DNA from: Gemmatimonadota bacterium
GTDB lineage: Bacteria > Gemmatimonadota > Gemmatimonadetes > Gemmatimonadales > GWC2-71-9
Direction: 5' to 3'
Assembly: GCA_016713435.1 (NCBI GenBank)
Contig: JADJPD010000001.1
Coordinates: 434,001-498,000 of the forward strand
DNA: 64,000 bases
Both the position numbers and the translations under genes were made by a program. The notes under the pieces are model-generated. The model saw nothing but the letters and a program-made list of their open reading frames with translations, ran no database searches and was not told the DNA's origin. Positions 28,707-36,959 of this stretch are shown here, one piece after another; positions within the stretch are counted from its first letter, which is position 1, and each line of letters begins with the position of its first letter.

Positions 28707-30079
28707 TCCGCGGCGGCCTGTTCCTCGTACCGGGAGAGCTTCCGGTACAGCGTCGAGGGATCGATGCCGAGCACCTCCGCCGCGCGGGTCTTGTTGCCCC
28801 CTTCGGCCTGGAGGACGTACATGATGTAGGCGCGCTCGATCACCTCGAGCGTCGGGTTGGGCAGCGTGCGCTCCGCCACCAGCGGCTCCTTGCGGCGGCG
28901 GGTGATCCGCTCGGGCAGCGCCGCGGCCTCGATGAGCTCGCCCCGGGTAAGCACCCAGGCGTGCTCCAGCGCGTTCTCGAGCTCGCGCACGTTGCCCGGC
29001 CAGTCGTAGACCATCACCGCGTCGAGCGCATCGGAGGAGAGCGCCTTGGGGCCGGCCTCCTGCTCGGTGGAGAGCCGCTGCAGGAACGACTCGACGAGCA
29101 GCAGGATGTCCTCCCGCCGGTCCCGCAGCGGCGGCAGGTGGATGGTGATGACGTTGAGGCGGTAGAAGAGGTCGCTCCGGAAGCGGCCGCGGCGGGCCTC
29201 CTCCTCGAGGTCCCGGTTGGTGGCGGCGATGATGCGCACATCCACCGGGATGGCCTCGGTGGCGCCGACCGGGATTGCCTCACGCTCCTGCAGCACGCGC
29301 AGCAGCTTCACCTGGAGCGGCGGGGGCATCTCGCCCACCTCGTCGAGGAAGAAGCTGCCGCCGCGGGCGGCGGCGAAGAGGCCCTGCTTGTCGCGCACCG
29401 CGCCGGTGAAGCTGCCCTTCACGTGGCCGAAGAGCTCGCTCTCGAGCAGGTTCTCGGGCAGGGCGCCGCAGTTGATGGAGAGGAACGCGCCCTCGCTCCG
29501 CGCGGAGAGGTTGTGGATGTACTTGGCGATCACTTCCTTGCCGGTGCCGCTCTCGCCCTGGATGAGCACCGTGCTGTCGGTGGGCGAGACCTGCTCGGCC
29601 AGCTTGAGCACGTCCATGAACCGGCGCGACTTGCCGATCGGCCGCGCGATCCCCGCCTTGTCGCGCCGCTTGATCTCCTGGCGCAGGTGCTTGTTCTCCA
29701 CCCGCACCGCGCGGAACTCGCAGGCGCGCCGCAGGATGGCCACCAGCTCGTCGTTGGAGAACGGCTTCTGGATGTAGTAGTAGGCGCCGGCGTTGACGGC
29801 GCCGATGGCCGTCTGCAGCGAGGCCTGGGCCGTCATCAGGATGACCGGCGTCATCGGGTCCTGCTCGCGCGCGGCGGTCAGGATGTCGAGGCCGGTGACC
29901 TGCGGCATCCGCACGTCGGTGAGCACGAGGTCGTGCGTGCCGGCCTTGATGGCCTCGAGCCCGGCCTTGCCGCCCTGGGCGGTGGTGACCTCGAAGCCCT
30001 CCTTGCGGAGCAGGATCCGCAGGGTGTCGAGGATGCCGGACTCGTCGTCGATGACGAGGACCTGGGGTTTCTGGTTCAT
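28703..30079 (-). CDS. pilR: Sigma-54-dependent response regulator (PilR/NtrC type)
   Basis: A 458-residue activator. The receiver domain (1-120) has phospho-acceptor Asp55 in LVLTDVRMP and the acidic pair IDDES. The AAA+ domain (about 145-380) has Walker A GESGTGKE, the sigma-54 contact loop GSFTGA and Walker B GGSFFLDEVGEM. The C-terminal Fis-type helix-turn-helix reads GNKTRAAEVLGIDPSTLYRKL. It is cotranscribed with pilS (ATGA overlap). Its likely target is the sigma-54-type pilin promoter at 24509-24524. Confidence 0.9.
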   Translation of the reverse strand: MNQKPQVLVIDDESGILDTLRILLRKEGFEVTTAQGGKAGLEAIKAGTHDLVLTDVRMPQVTGLDILTAAREQDPMTPVILMTAQASLQTAIGAVNAGAYYYIQKPFSNDELVAILRRACEFRAVRVENKHLRQEIKRRDKAGIARPIGKSRRFMDVLKLAEQVSPTDSTVLIQGESGTGKEVIAKYIHNLSARSEGAFLSINCGALPENLLESELFGHVKGSFTGAVRDKQGLFAAARGGSFFLDEVGEMPPPLQVKLLRVLQEREAIPVGATEAIPVDVRIIAATNRDLEEEARRGRFRSDLFYRLNVITIHLPPLRDRREDILLLVESFLQRLSTEQEAGPKALSSDALDAVMVYDWPGNVRELENALEHAWVLTRGELIEAAALPERITRRRKEPLVAERTLPNPTLEVIERAYIMYVLQAEGGNKTRAAEVLGIDPSTLYRKLSRYEEQAAAE

Positions 30080-31758
30080 GCCGCCGCCTCAGCCGCGCGC
30101 CGCGCGGGAAAGAAGATCGTGAACGTGGTCCCCCGCTCGGGGGCCGAATCGCAGAGCACCATGCCGCGGTGCGCCTCGACGGCGCGCTGCACGATGGCCA
30201 GGCCGAGCCCCGTGCCGCCGGCCCGGCCGGTGACGAACGGCTCGAACAGCCGCTCGCGCAGCTCCTCGGGGATGCCGGGCCCGCTGTCCTTCACCTCGAG
30301 GCACACCGGCTGCTCGATGCTGCAGCCCCCCGGCAGCTCGGCCACCCGGGCGGGACGGGTCGTCACGTTGATCACCGTGGCCCCGCGGGAGGCCTGCACG
30401 GCATTGAGGATCAGGTTGGCCACCACGCGGTGCAGCAGGTCCTCGTCGCCGTCCAGCACGGTGCGGCTGCCCTGCACCCGGATCTCGATGTCGGGGCGGC
30501 AGTCGGGGTGCTCGCGCACCAGGCGGGCCGCCGCGGTGACCACGGCCTGCAGGTCCACCGGCACGAACTCGGTGGCGCGCACGCGGGCAAAGTCCAGGAA
30601 CTCGGAGAGCAGCCGGCTCAGCCGGTCGCTCTCCCGCACGATGAGCTGGGCCAGGTAGCGGTCGTCCTCGTCGCCGTGGGCGGAGCGGGCCAGCTGCTCC
30701 ACGCTCGAGCGGATGGAGGCGAGCGGGTTGCGGATCTCGTGCGCCAGCGAGGCGGAGAGGGCGGCCACCGCCTCCAGCCGCTCGGCGCGCAGGTTGAGCT
30801 CGTTCAGGCGCTTGAGGTCGCTGATGTCGGTGAAGATCGCCGTCACCGACGGGCGGCCGTCGCTGTCCCGCTCGAAGGTCGTGGTGCTGAGGCCGATGGG
30901 GAAGTGCCGCCCCCCCTCGTGCACCACCGTGCCCTCGCCGCGGCTCACCTTCCGCCCGTGGCGGATGGCCGCCACCATGGCGGCCCACAGCTCGGGGGAG
31001 CGGATCTTGAGCTGGTCCAGCACCGGGAGGCCGGTCATGGTCTCCCCGTCCAGCTCCAGCAGCCGCTCGGCCATCGGGTTGATGAAGGCCAGGCGGCCGG
31101 CGTCGTCCACGGTGATGACGCCGGAGCGGATGTTCCGCAGGATCTCGTCGGCGCGGAGCCGGACCCGGCGGAGCTCGCTCTGCAGCACCTCGCGCTCCGC
31201 GCCCGCGGCCCGGAGCCGGGCGGTGAGGCCGCCGAGCAGCACGTACGCGGCCAGGAACACCGCCACCTGCCCCCAGAAGCCGAGCCCCGGCATGGCGGGC
31301 GGCGAGCCGTCGCGGGTGGCCTGCAGCCAGGTGACGTCGGCGAAGTAGGCCGCCACCGTGCAGAGCGTCACCAGCAGGCCGGGCCCGAAGGACAGCAGCA
31401 GGGCGTACGCCGCGATCACCAGGATGTAGAGCGCCGGGAAGGCGCTCCGCGAGCCGCCGGTCCCGTGGACGATCAGCGTGATGACGGTGATGTCCGCCAG
31501 CGCCTGGATGAAGAACCACCACGCCCCCGGCGCCCGCTGCCGCACCCAGTACGACCAGTACCCGTACACCGCCAGCGCCAGCGCCAGCAGCACGCCGAGG
31601 CTGGCGAAGAAGGCATAGCCCGGCTCCGCCGCGCGCTCCAGCGAGGCGAGCACGAGGGCGAGGACCGACAGCACCACGCGAGCCACGAAGACCCCGGTGA
31701 GCAGGGTCCGTTGGTCGGGCAGCGCGCGGTCGGGCGGACTGGCGACGGGCGGTGTCAT
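30076..31758 (-). CDS. pilS: Membrane sensor histidine kinase (PilS type)
   Basis: A 560-residue kinase. The N-terminal region has about six hydrophobic segments in residues 20-190, as in PilS. A PAS domain (about 215-320: NIRSGVITVDDAGRLAFINP, IFTDISDLKRL) follows. The HisKA box reads SASLAHEIRNPLASI with the phospho-His. The ATPase domain has VVANLILNAVQAS (N-box), VKDSGPGIPEE and GGTGLGLAI. It overlaps pilR and would phosphorylate it in response to a membrane or pilin-pool signal, by analogy with Pseudomonas. Confidence 0.88.
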   Translation of the reverse strand: MTPPVASPPDRALPDQRTLLTGVFVARVVLSVLALVLASLERAAEPGYAFFASLGVLLALALAVYGYWSYWVRQRAPGAWWFFIQALADITVITLIVHGTGGSRSAFPALYILVIAAYALLLSFGPGLLVTLCTVAAYFADVTWLQATRDGSPPAMPGLGFWGQVAVFLAAYVLLGGLTARLRAAGAEREVLQSELRRVRLRADEILRNIRSGVITVDDAGRLAFINPMAERLLELDGETMTGLPVLDQLKIRSPELWAAMVAAIRHGRKVSRGEGTVVHEGGRHFPIGLSTTTFERDSDGRPSVTAIFTDISDLKRLNELNLRAERLEAVAALSASLAHEIRNPLASIRSSVEQLARSAHGDEDDRYLAQLIVRESDRLSRLLSEFLDFARVRATEFVPVDLQAVVTAAARLVREHPDCRPDIEIRVQGSRTVLDGDEDLLHRVVANLILNAVQASRGATVINVTTRPARVAELPGGCSIEQPVCLEVKDSGPGIPEELRERLFEPFVTGRAGGTGLGLAIVQRAVEAHRGMVLCDSAPERGTTFTIFFPARRAAEAAA

Positions 31759-31839
31759 GCGGATCGGGCGGGAATCTAGCACCGTTGGTGCCGGGGAGAG
31801 GAGGTGCAACGCACGGCGGGGCGTTACTTTCCGGGCCTC

Positions 31840-32817
31840 ATGACCTGGTCCGTGTACGTGGCGCGCTGCGCCGACGGGTCGCTCTACACCGGCGTGGCCC
31901 GCGACGTGGCGCGCCGGCTGGCCCAGCACAACGCCGGCCGAGGCGCCGCCTACACCCGCGCCCGCCGCCCGGTGACCCTGGCCTGGAGCGAACCCGCCCG
32001 GGACCGGAGCGCCGCGCTCCGCCGCGAATGGGCCATCAAGCAACTGACCCGCGCCGAGAAGGACGCCCTGCTCATGCCCGCCGCCCGCCCCGCCCCCGCC
32101 GAGCGCTTCACCGCCATCCGCCCCGCGGCGCTCACCTTCTTCCGCAAGCTCAAGGCGAGGAACACCAAGGCCTTCTTCGAGGCGCACCGGGCGCTCTACG
32201 AGACCGAGGTGCGGGCCCCCTTCAAGGCGCTGGTCGAGGAACTCGACACCCGCTTCGCGCGCTTCGCCCCCGAGATCGTGGGCGACCCGCGCCGCTCCAT
32301 GTTCCGCATCAACCGCGACGTGCGCTTCTCCCGCGACAAGTCGCCGTACAAGACCCACGCCGCCTGCTGGTTCTACCACAGCGACGCCGGCCGGGGCGTG
32401 GGCAGCGAGGCCAGCGGCGGCGCCGGCTTCTACTTCCACCTCGAGCCGGCGCAGTGCTTCCTCGGCGCCGGCATCTGGATGCCCCCCCGCCCCGCGCTGG
32501 CCCGGCTCCGCGACGCCATCGCGGAGGACCCGGAGGGGTTCGAGGCGGTGGTCCTGGCCCCCGCCTTCCGCCGCCGGTTCGGGAAGCTCGACGAGGACGC
32601 CATGCTGGTGCGGCTCCCCCGCGGCTACGCGCCCGGCCACCCGGCGGAACGCTGGCTCCGGTACCAGTCGTTCACCGTCGGCCGCGCGCTGCCCCTCAAG
32701 GACGCGCTCTCCCCGCGCCTCCCGGCCATCCTCGCCAGGGACTACGAGGCGCTGACCCCGTTCGTCCGGTGGCTCAACCGCGCCATCGGCTTCCCGCCGC
32801 ACACCAGCCGGCTGTAG
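31840..32817 (+). CDS. GIY-YIG nuclease domain fused to DUF2461
   Basis: A 325-residue fusion. Residues 1-80 are a UPF0213-type GIY-YIG module: VYVARCADGSLYTGVARDVARRL with the conserved Tyr and Arg, YTRARRPVTL and the C-terminal REWAIKQLTRAEK. Residues about 95-320 are a DUF2461 (TIGR02453) protein: ALTFFRKLKARNTKAFFEAH, FRINRDVRFSRDKSPYKTHA, GFYFHLEP, and the closing VRWLNRAIGF. The two families normally occur as separate proteins. No stop or restart is seen at the junction. The nuclease role is by family only; DUF2461 function is unknown. Confidence 0.88.
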   Translation: MTWSVYVARCADGSLYTGVARDVARRLAQHNAGRGAAYTRARRPVTLAWSEPARDRSAALRREWAIKQLTRAEKDALLMPAARPAPAERFTAIRPAALTFFRKLKARNTKAFFEAHRALYETEVRAPFKALVEELDTRFARFAPEIVGDPRRSMFRINRDVRFSRDKSPYKTHAACWFYHSDAGRGVGSEASGGAGFYFHLEPAQCFLGAGIWMPPRPALARLRDAIAEDPEGFEAVVLAPAFRRRFGKLDEDAMLVRLPRGYAPGHPAERWLRYQSFTVGRALPLKDALSPRLPAILARDYEALTPFVRWLNRAIGFPPHTSRL

Positions 32818-32819
32818 CC

Positions 32820-33191
32820 ATGCCACGGCCGCTGGTGCTCCTGGCCCGGGCGCTGTCGCTCCGCTGCCCCAACTGCGGGGGCGGCGGGATGTTCGCCGCG
32901 TGGCTCCGCATGAAGCCGCACTGCCCCACCTGCGGCCTCCGCACCGAGCGCGGGGAGCAGGGCTACGTGGTGGGCGCGTACATGTTCAACATCATGGCGG
33001 CGGAGCTGGCCTGGGGGGCGCTGTTCGTCGGCGCCGTGGTGCTCACCTGGCCGGACGTGCCATGGGATCCGCTGCTCTGGGGTGGCGGGGTGCTGATGCT
33101 GGCGCTGCCGTTCCTCTTCTACCCCTTCTCGAAGACCGTCTTCCTGGCCTTCGACCTCCTCTTCCGCCCGGCGCAGGAGACCGAGTCATGA
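32820..33191 (+). CDS. DUF983 family membrane protein
   Basis: A 123-residue protein with an N-terminal zinc-ribbon-like pair CPNCGGGGMF and CPTCGL (about residues 16-41) and two transmembrane segments (MAAELAWGALFVGAVVLTW and GGVLMLALPFLFYPFSKTVF). This is the DUF983 layout. The start ATG 32820 follows the fusion gene stop by 2 bases and the stop overlaps the next start (ATGA). The three plus-strand genes form one unit. Function unknown. Confidence 0.85.
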   Translation: MPRPLVLLARALSLRCPNCGGGGMFAAWLRMKPHCPTCGLRTERGEQGYVVGAYMFNIMAAELAWGALFVGAVVLTWPDVPWDPLLWGGGVLMLALPFLFYPFSKTVFLAFDLLFRPAQETES

Positions 33192-33589
33192 CCGACGGCG
33201 CCAAGGTGCGGCTCGACAAGTGGCTCTGGGCCGCCCGCTTCTTCAAGACCCGCGCGCTCGCCTCCGAGGCCATCGAGGGGGGCAAGGTCCACGTCAATGG
33301 CGACCGCGTGAAGCGCGCCAAGCTGGTGCAGGCCGGAGACCGGCTCGAGATCCAGCTCGGTCCCTACGAGCACGTGGTCCTGGTGAAGGACGTGAGCGAG
33401 AAGCGCGGCCCCGCGACGGTGGCCCAGCGCCTCTTCGAGGAAACGCCGGAGAGCATCGCCGGCCGCGAGCGGGTGGCCTTCCAGCTCAAGGCCGCCCACG
33501 TGCTCTTCGTCCCCGAGACCAACGAGCGCCCCACCAAGCGCGACCGGCGCAAGCTCGAGGACCTCAAGCGCCGCGAGGGGCGGGCCTAG
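33188..33589 (+). CDS. hslR: S4-domain RNA-binding protein, Hsp15 family
   Basis: A 133-residue protein. The S4 domain occupies residues 7-70 (VRLDKWLWAARFFKTRALAS, EAIEGGKVHVNGDRVKRAKLVQAGD). A basic C-terminal tail (RPTKRDRRKLEDLKRREGR) follows. This is the pattern of HslR/Hsp15, which recycles stalled 50S subunits carrying nascent chains. The start overlaps the DUF983 stop. Length agrees with the family. Confidence 0.88.
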   Translation: MTDGAKVRLDKWLWAARFFKTRALASEAIEGGKVHVNGDRVKRAKLVQAGDRLEIQLGPYEHVVLVKDVSEKRGPATVAQRLFEETPESIAGRERVAFQLKAAHVLFVPETNERPTKRDRRKLEDLKRREGRA

Positions 33590-33772
33590 CCCCCCCGCCC
33601 CGGGGCGCCGCCCGCCGGTGCCGCCCCAGCCTCCGGTAACACCTTGCCCCACCAAGCGTTAGACAAGCCACTCAAGATCCTTGGACACCTGCCGATACTG
33701 CTGACTGGCAGCCCCGGCTCCGAGGATGAGCCCCGAAGCATGGCTGTCAGCCTGGATGACGGAGACCCCCCT

Positions 33773-34075
33773 ATGCCCGTCACTGGCACGGCAATCTCCT
33801 CGGCGGTGAGTGCGCTGAGGCTCTACAGCCGCCGCGTGGATCGCGCGGCGGAACAGATCGCGAAGGCCGGCCTGGTCCCGGTGCCGTCCGAAGGCTCGGG
33901 CGACCCCGAGGAGCCGGTCACCCCGATCTCCGCGTCGGCGGCCGAGTCGAGCGACCTCGGCGACGCCATGGTCAACATGATGATCGCGCAGCGCGCCTTC
34001 TCGGCGCAGCTCCGCGTGCTCCGCACCGCCGACGAGATGCTCAAGGAGTCGGTGGACGCCGCCGGCAAGCGTTAG
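33773..34075 (+). CDS. Mini flagellar rod-like (FlgC-type) protein
   Basis: A 100-residue protein. The N-terminal helix ISSAVSALRLYSRRVDRAAEQIAK resembles the Flg_bb_rod start. The C-terminal LGDAMVNMMIAQRAFSAQLRVLRTADEM closely matches the C-terminal helix of FlgC-like rod proteins. The middle is only about 25 residues of Pro/Ser/Glu-rich sequence, whereas FlgC has some 135 residues in total. No other flagellar gene is in the window. A GGAG precedes ATG 33773. It converges on the esterase gene with a 4-base overlap. Function unknown; it may be a derived or orphan rod-like protein. Confidence 0.65.
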   Translation: MPVTGTAISSAVSALRLYSRRVDRAAEQIAKAGLVPVPSEGSGDPEEPVTPISASAAESSDLGDAMVNMMIAQRAFSAQLRVLRTADEMLKESVDAAGKR

Positions 34076-34686
34076 GCAGGGCCGCGCGCGAGCCACGCCG
34101 CGGCCGCGCGCACCTCACCGTCCGACAGCTGGTGTCCCAGGTCGCGCCAGTCGAGCGTGACCTCCGCCCCGGCCCGCCGCAGCAATGCGGCGAGCCGTTC
34201 CGTGTTCTCCCCCGGCACGATCGGGTCGTGCCGCCCCGCCCCGAGCCAGACCGGCGTCCCCGCGAGCCCGCCCACCCGGGCGGGCTCGAGCGGCACCATC
34301 GCCCGGAACAGGATCCCGCCCGCCAGCACCCCGGGGTGCAGCAGCAGCAGGCTCGCCCCGATGTTGGCGCCATTGGAGAAGCCGGCGGCCACCACCCCCT
34401 TCGGGTCGAAGCCGTAGTGGCGCGCCGCTTCCCCCACGAACCCCGCCAGCTCCGCGCTCCGCGCGATGAGGTCCGCCTCGTCGAAGACGCCCTCCGCCAG
34501 CCGCCGGAAGAACCGCGGCATGCTCCCCTCGAGCACCCGGCCACGCGGGCTGAGCAGCCCCGCCCCGGGCGCCAGGAGGCGACCGAGGGGAAGGAGACTC
34601 TGCTCGTTGCCGCCGGTGCCGTGCAGCAGCAGCAGCGTCCGTCCCGGGGAGCCGGGCTCATAGTGGTGCACGAAGGGCGTGTTCAC
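34072..34686 (-). CDS. MhqD-like alpha/beta hydrolase (carboxylesterase)
   Basis: A 204-residue serine hydrolase of the phospholipase/carboxylesterase family. The oxyanion strand LLLLHGTGGNEQSLLPL is followed by the nucleophile elbow AAGFSNGANIG (Ser), the acid in GAGRHDPIVP (Asp) and His in WRDLGHQLSDGE. The GTG start at 34686 overlaps the stop of the dioxygenase gene (GTGA). Together with the MhqO-like dioxygenase and MarR regulator it resembles the Bacillus mhq genes for quinone detoxification. Confidence 0.85.
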   Translation of the reverse strand: MNTPFVHHYEPGSPGRTLLLLHGTGGNEQSLLPLGRLLAPGAGLLSPRGRVLEGSMPRFFRRLAEGVFDEADLIARSAELAGFVGEAARHYGFDPKGVVAAGFSNGANIGASLLLLHPGVLAGGILFRAMVPLEPARVGGLAGTPVWLGAGRHDPIVPGENTERLAALLRRAGAEVTLDWRDLGHQLSDGEVRAAAAWLARGPA

Positions 34687-35645
34687 TGGCCCTCCACCGT
34701 CACCACGTCCGTCCCCGGCACGCGGATCGGCGGGAGCACCGCCTCGATGGCCGCCCGCTCCCCCTCGTACTGGGGCGGCAGCTTGAGCCCATGGCCCAGC
34801 TCGCGCTCGGCCTCGTCCACCAGGAAGCCGGGATCGTCGGTGGCCACCTCGAAGAGGACGCCGCCCGGCTCCCGGAAGTAGATGGAGCGGAAGTAGGTCC
34901 GGTCCACCACCGGGGTGACGCCCAGCCCCTGCCCCAGCACCTCGCCCCGCAGCTGGAGCTGGTGCTCCTGGCCGGCCGCCCGCCAGGCAATGTGATGGAT
35001 GCTCCCCGCGCCGAAGGCCACGGCGCCGGTCTCGTCCTGGCGCAGCTCCACGCCGCCGAGCCCCCCGCCCACCGGGTCGAAGCGCTGGATCGCCCCGTCC
35101 ACCGGGCCGGGCACCAGGCCCAGCACGTCGGTGACGACCGCGCGGGTGGCCTCGGTGCTCCGCAGCTGGAGCGTCACGCTGCTGAAGCGGCGGATGGCCG
35201 CCTCGGCGGGAATGCCCGCCTGGTCCCAGAGGCCGCCGGTGCCCGGCTCCCCGTCGCCGGCGAGTTCGAGGGCCAGGCCGTCCGGGTCGCTGAAGCGGAG
35301 CCGGGTGACCCCGAACCGCTCCGCGCGCCCGGTGACGATCCCCGCCGCGCCGAGCCGGTCCTCCCAGAAGCCGAGCGCGGTGGCGGGAACACTGAAGCTG
35401 ACGAGCGAGGTCTCCCCCGGCCCGCGCCGGCCGCGGCGCATGCCGGCCCACGGGAAGAAGGTCAGCAGCGTCCCAGGGCGACCGGTGCGGTCGCCGTAGT
35501 AGAAATGATAGGTGCCGGGGTCGTCGAAGTTGACCGTCCGCTTCACCAGGCGCAGGCCGAGACGGCCCGCGTAGAAGTCGAGATTGGCCTGCGGGTCGCC
35601 GGCCACGGCGGTGACGTGGTGCAGGCCGGTGGTGGGGTGCATCAT
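34683..35645 (-). CDS. MhqO-like ring-cleaving dioxygenase (two VOC units)
   Basis: A 320-residue tandem VOC protein. Unit 1 starts LHHVTAVAGDPQANLDFYAG, with metal ligand His9 and the block FDDPGTYHFYYGDRTGRPGT typical of MhqO/MhqA. Unit 2 has SIHHIAWRAA and the last ligand Glu in PGGVLFEVATDDPGF. The family cleaves hydroquinone-like rings in a metal-dependent way. It is cotranscribed with the hydrolase downstream. The MarR gene lies 66 bases upstream on the same strand. Confidence 0.85.
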   Translation of the reverse strand: MMHPTTGLHHVTAVAGDPQANLDFYAGRLGLRLVKRTVNFDDPGTYHFYYGDRTGRPGTLLTFFPWAGMRRGRRGPGETSLVSFSVPATALGFWEDRLGAAGIVTGRAERFGVTRLRFSDPDGLALELAGDGEPGTGGLWDQAGIPAEAAIRRFSSVTLQLRSTEATRAVVTDVLGLVPGPVDGAIQRFDPVGGGLGGVELRQDETGAVAFGAGSIHHIAWRAAGQEHQLQLRGEVLGQGLGVTPVVDRTYFRSIYFREPGGVLFEVATDDPGFLVDEAERELGHGLKLPPQYEGERAAIEAVLPPIRVPGTDVVTVEGQ

Positions 35646-35710
35646 GCTGCGCTGTCCTTCCTGACAAAGAGTCCTGCCGTCGGCGCGCCGACCCTCGGCG
35701 CGCCCTCCTG

Positions 35711-36199
35711 CTACTCCGCGGTGCCGGACACGCCGCGCCGCGCCGCAAGGCCGAGCTTCCGGCAAAGCCGCGCGAGCGTGCGCTGTTCCTCCTGCGTGAG
35801 CGCGCCGAGCAACTCGGCCACGCGCGCCGCATGCACCGGGAACGCCGCGCCGACGAGGGCGCGGCCCGCGGGCGTGAGCGTCACCAGGTACGCGCGCCGG
35901 TCCTCGGGGTTGGGCGCCCGGTGCACCAGCTCCCGCTTCTCCAGGTTGTCGATCACGGTGGTGAGGTTGCTGCCGCTCACCAGCAGCTTCTCGCACAGCC
36001 GGGCCTGCGGCATGGGACCGAGGTGCCAGAGCGCCTCGAGCACGCCGAACTGGCTCTCGGTGAGCGCATGATCCTGCTGCAGCACCGGGTTGAGCCGGGC
36101 CGTCAGGGAGTTGACCGCCCGGCGGAGCTTCACGAAGCCGCCGAGGGCGAGCCGGGTGCGGGGGTCGGGGCGCGGGGGTCGAAGATTGTGCGTCGTCAT
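35711..36199 (-). CDS. MarR-family transcriptional regulator
   Basis: A 162-residue regulator. The winged helix runs ALTESQFGVLEALWHLGPMPQARLCEKLLVSGSNLTTVIDNLEKRELV, followed by the wing RAPNPEDRRAYLVTLT. C-terminal helices form the dimer interface. The start ATG 36199 (MTTHNL) lies only 4 bases from a TTCGA-TG-TCGAA dyad, so it probably represses itself. It heads the unit with the dioxygenase and hydrolase, an arrangement like MhqR control of mhqO and mhqD. Confidence 0.85.
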   Translation of the reverse strand: MTTHNLRPPRPDPRTRLALGGFVKLRRAVNSLTARLNPVLQQDHALTESQFGVLEALWHLGPMPQARLCEKLLVSGSNLTTVIDNLEKRELVHRAPNPEDRRAYLVTLTPAGRALVGAAFPVHAARVAELLGALTQEEQRTLARLCRKLGLAARRGVSGTAE

Positions 36200-36203
36200 A
36201 TTG

Positions 36204-36241
36204 TTCGATGTCGAATATAATGGGCCTGCCGGAGGCGTCAA
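36204..36241 (-). promoter_or_regulatory. marR promoter overlapped by an operator dyad
   Basis: On the minus strand TTGACG (36241-36236), a 16-base spacer and TATATT (36219-36214). The perfect dyad TTCGA-TG-TCGAA (36204-36215) covers the start site, so bound repressor would block transcription. The message would have a leader of only about 7 bases. Confidence 0.65.
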
Positions 36242-36939
36242 GCCGCGGCGGCCCGCCCCGCCAGGTCGAGCAGCGTCGGGGTGTGCAGCTGGTGCCCGCC
36301 GCCGAAGCGGCGCACCGCCACCCGGGCCCCGGCGTGGGCCAGCGCCTCGGCCGCGCCCTCGAGGCTGCCCGGAGGCGCAAAGGCGTCATGGTCGCCGCCC
36401 ACCAGGGTGATGGGGCGCGTGCCGAGCCGCGCGGCAAGGAGCGACGGGGAGACGTCGCCCGGGAGCGGCGTGCCCCAGTGCACCAGCGCATCGGGCACCG
36501 TGCGGCCGTGCAGCGCCCAGCGGGCGGCGAGCACCGCCCCCTGGCTGAAGCCGAGCAGCACCAGCCGCGGCCGCACGGGGCATGCCGCCAGGAGATGATC
36601 CGCGAGTTCGTCCAGGTAGGCCACGTGGTCGGCCAGGTCGGCCTCACGATCCTCGCGGGTGAGCCAGGTGGCGCCGATGGTCTTGCCGTGGCGCCCGTCG
36701 AGCCCCGTCTCCAGGTAGAAGCGCGACAGCGCCTCGGGCGCCACGAGCAGCGTCCGCCCATCCTCGAGCGGCGTAAGCCAGCGGAGGAAGCGGTGCGCCA
36801 GCTGCGCGTACCCGTGGAGGCCGATCCACAGCTCGGTGGCCGAGCCGTCGAGCGGGCCGCGCGTCAGGTACCGCGCCGTCCGCGACACGGCGAGGTGGTG
36901 CGTCTGCATGGGGACCTCGTCCCGGCCGGCCGGTTCCAT
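36238..36939 (-). CDS. Phospholipase/carboxylesterase-type alpha/beta hydrolase
   Basis: A 233-residue serine hydrolase. LWIGLHGYAQLAHRFLRWL is the oxyanion strand; LVLLGFSQGAVLAARWAL holds the GFSQG nucleophile elbow (Ser). The acid is in LVGGDHDAFAPPG and the His in RFGGGHQLHTPTL. An N-terminal M at 36909 (MQTHHLAV) is an alternative start. It lies 20 bases downstream of the thioredoxin gene and upstream of the MarR promoter; its stop overlaps the marR -35 box. Substrate unknown. Confidence 0.85.
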   Translation of the reverse strand: MEPAGRDEVPMQTHHLAVSRTARYLTRGPLDGSATELWIGLHGYAQLAHRFLRWLTPLEDGRTLLVAPEALSRFYLETGLDGRHGKTIGATWLTREDREADLADHVAYLDELADHLLAACPVRPRLVLLGFSQGAVLAARWALHGRTVPDALVHWGTPLPGDVSPSLLAARLGTRPITLVGGDHDAFAPPGSLEGAAEALAHAGARVAVRRFGGGHQLHTPTLLDLAGRAAAA

Positions 36940-36959
36940 GATCGAGGCGGAACGCGGCG

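Noticed and set aside
30076..32826. A 916-codon frame extending PilS upstream
   Set aside because: PilS begins at ATG 31758 directly before its first membrane helix; the extension is the complement of the GIY-YIG/DUF2461 gene.
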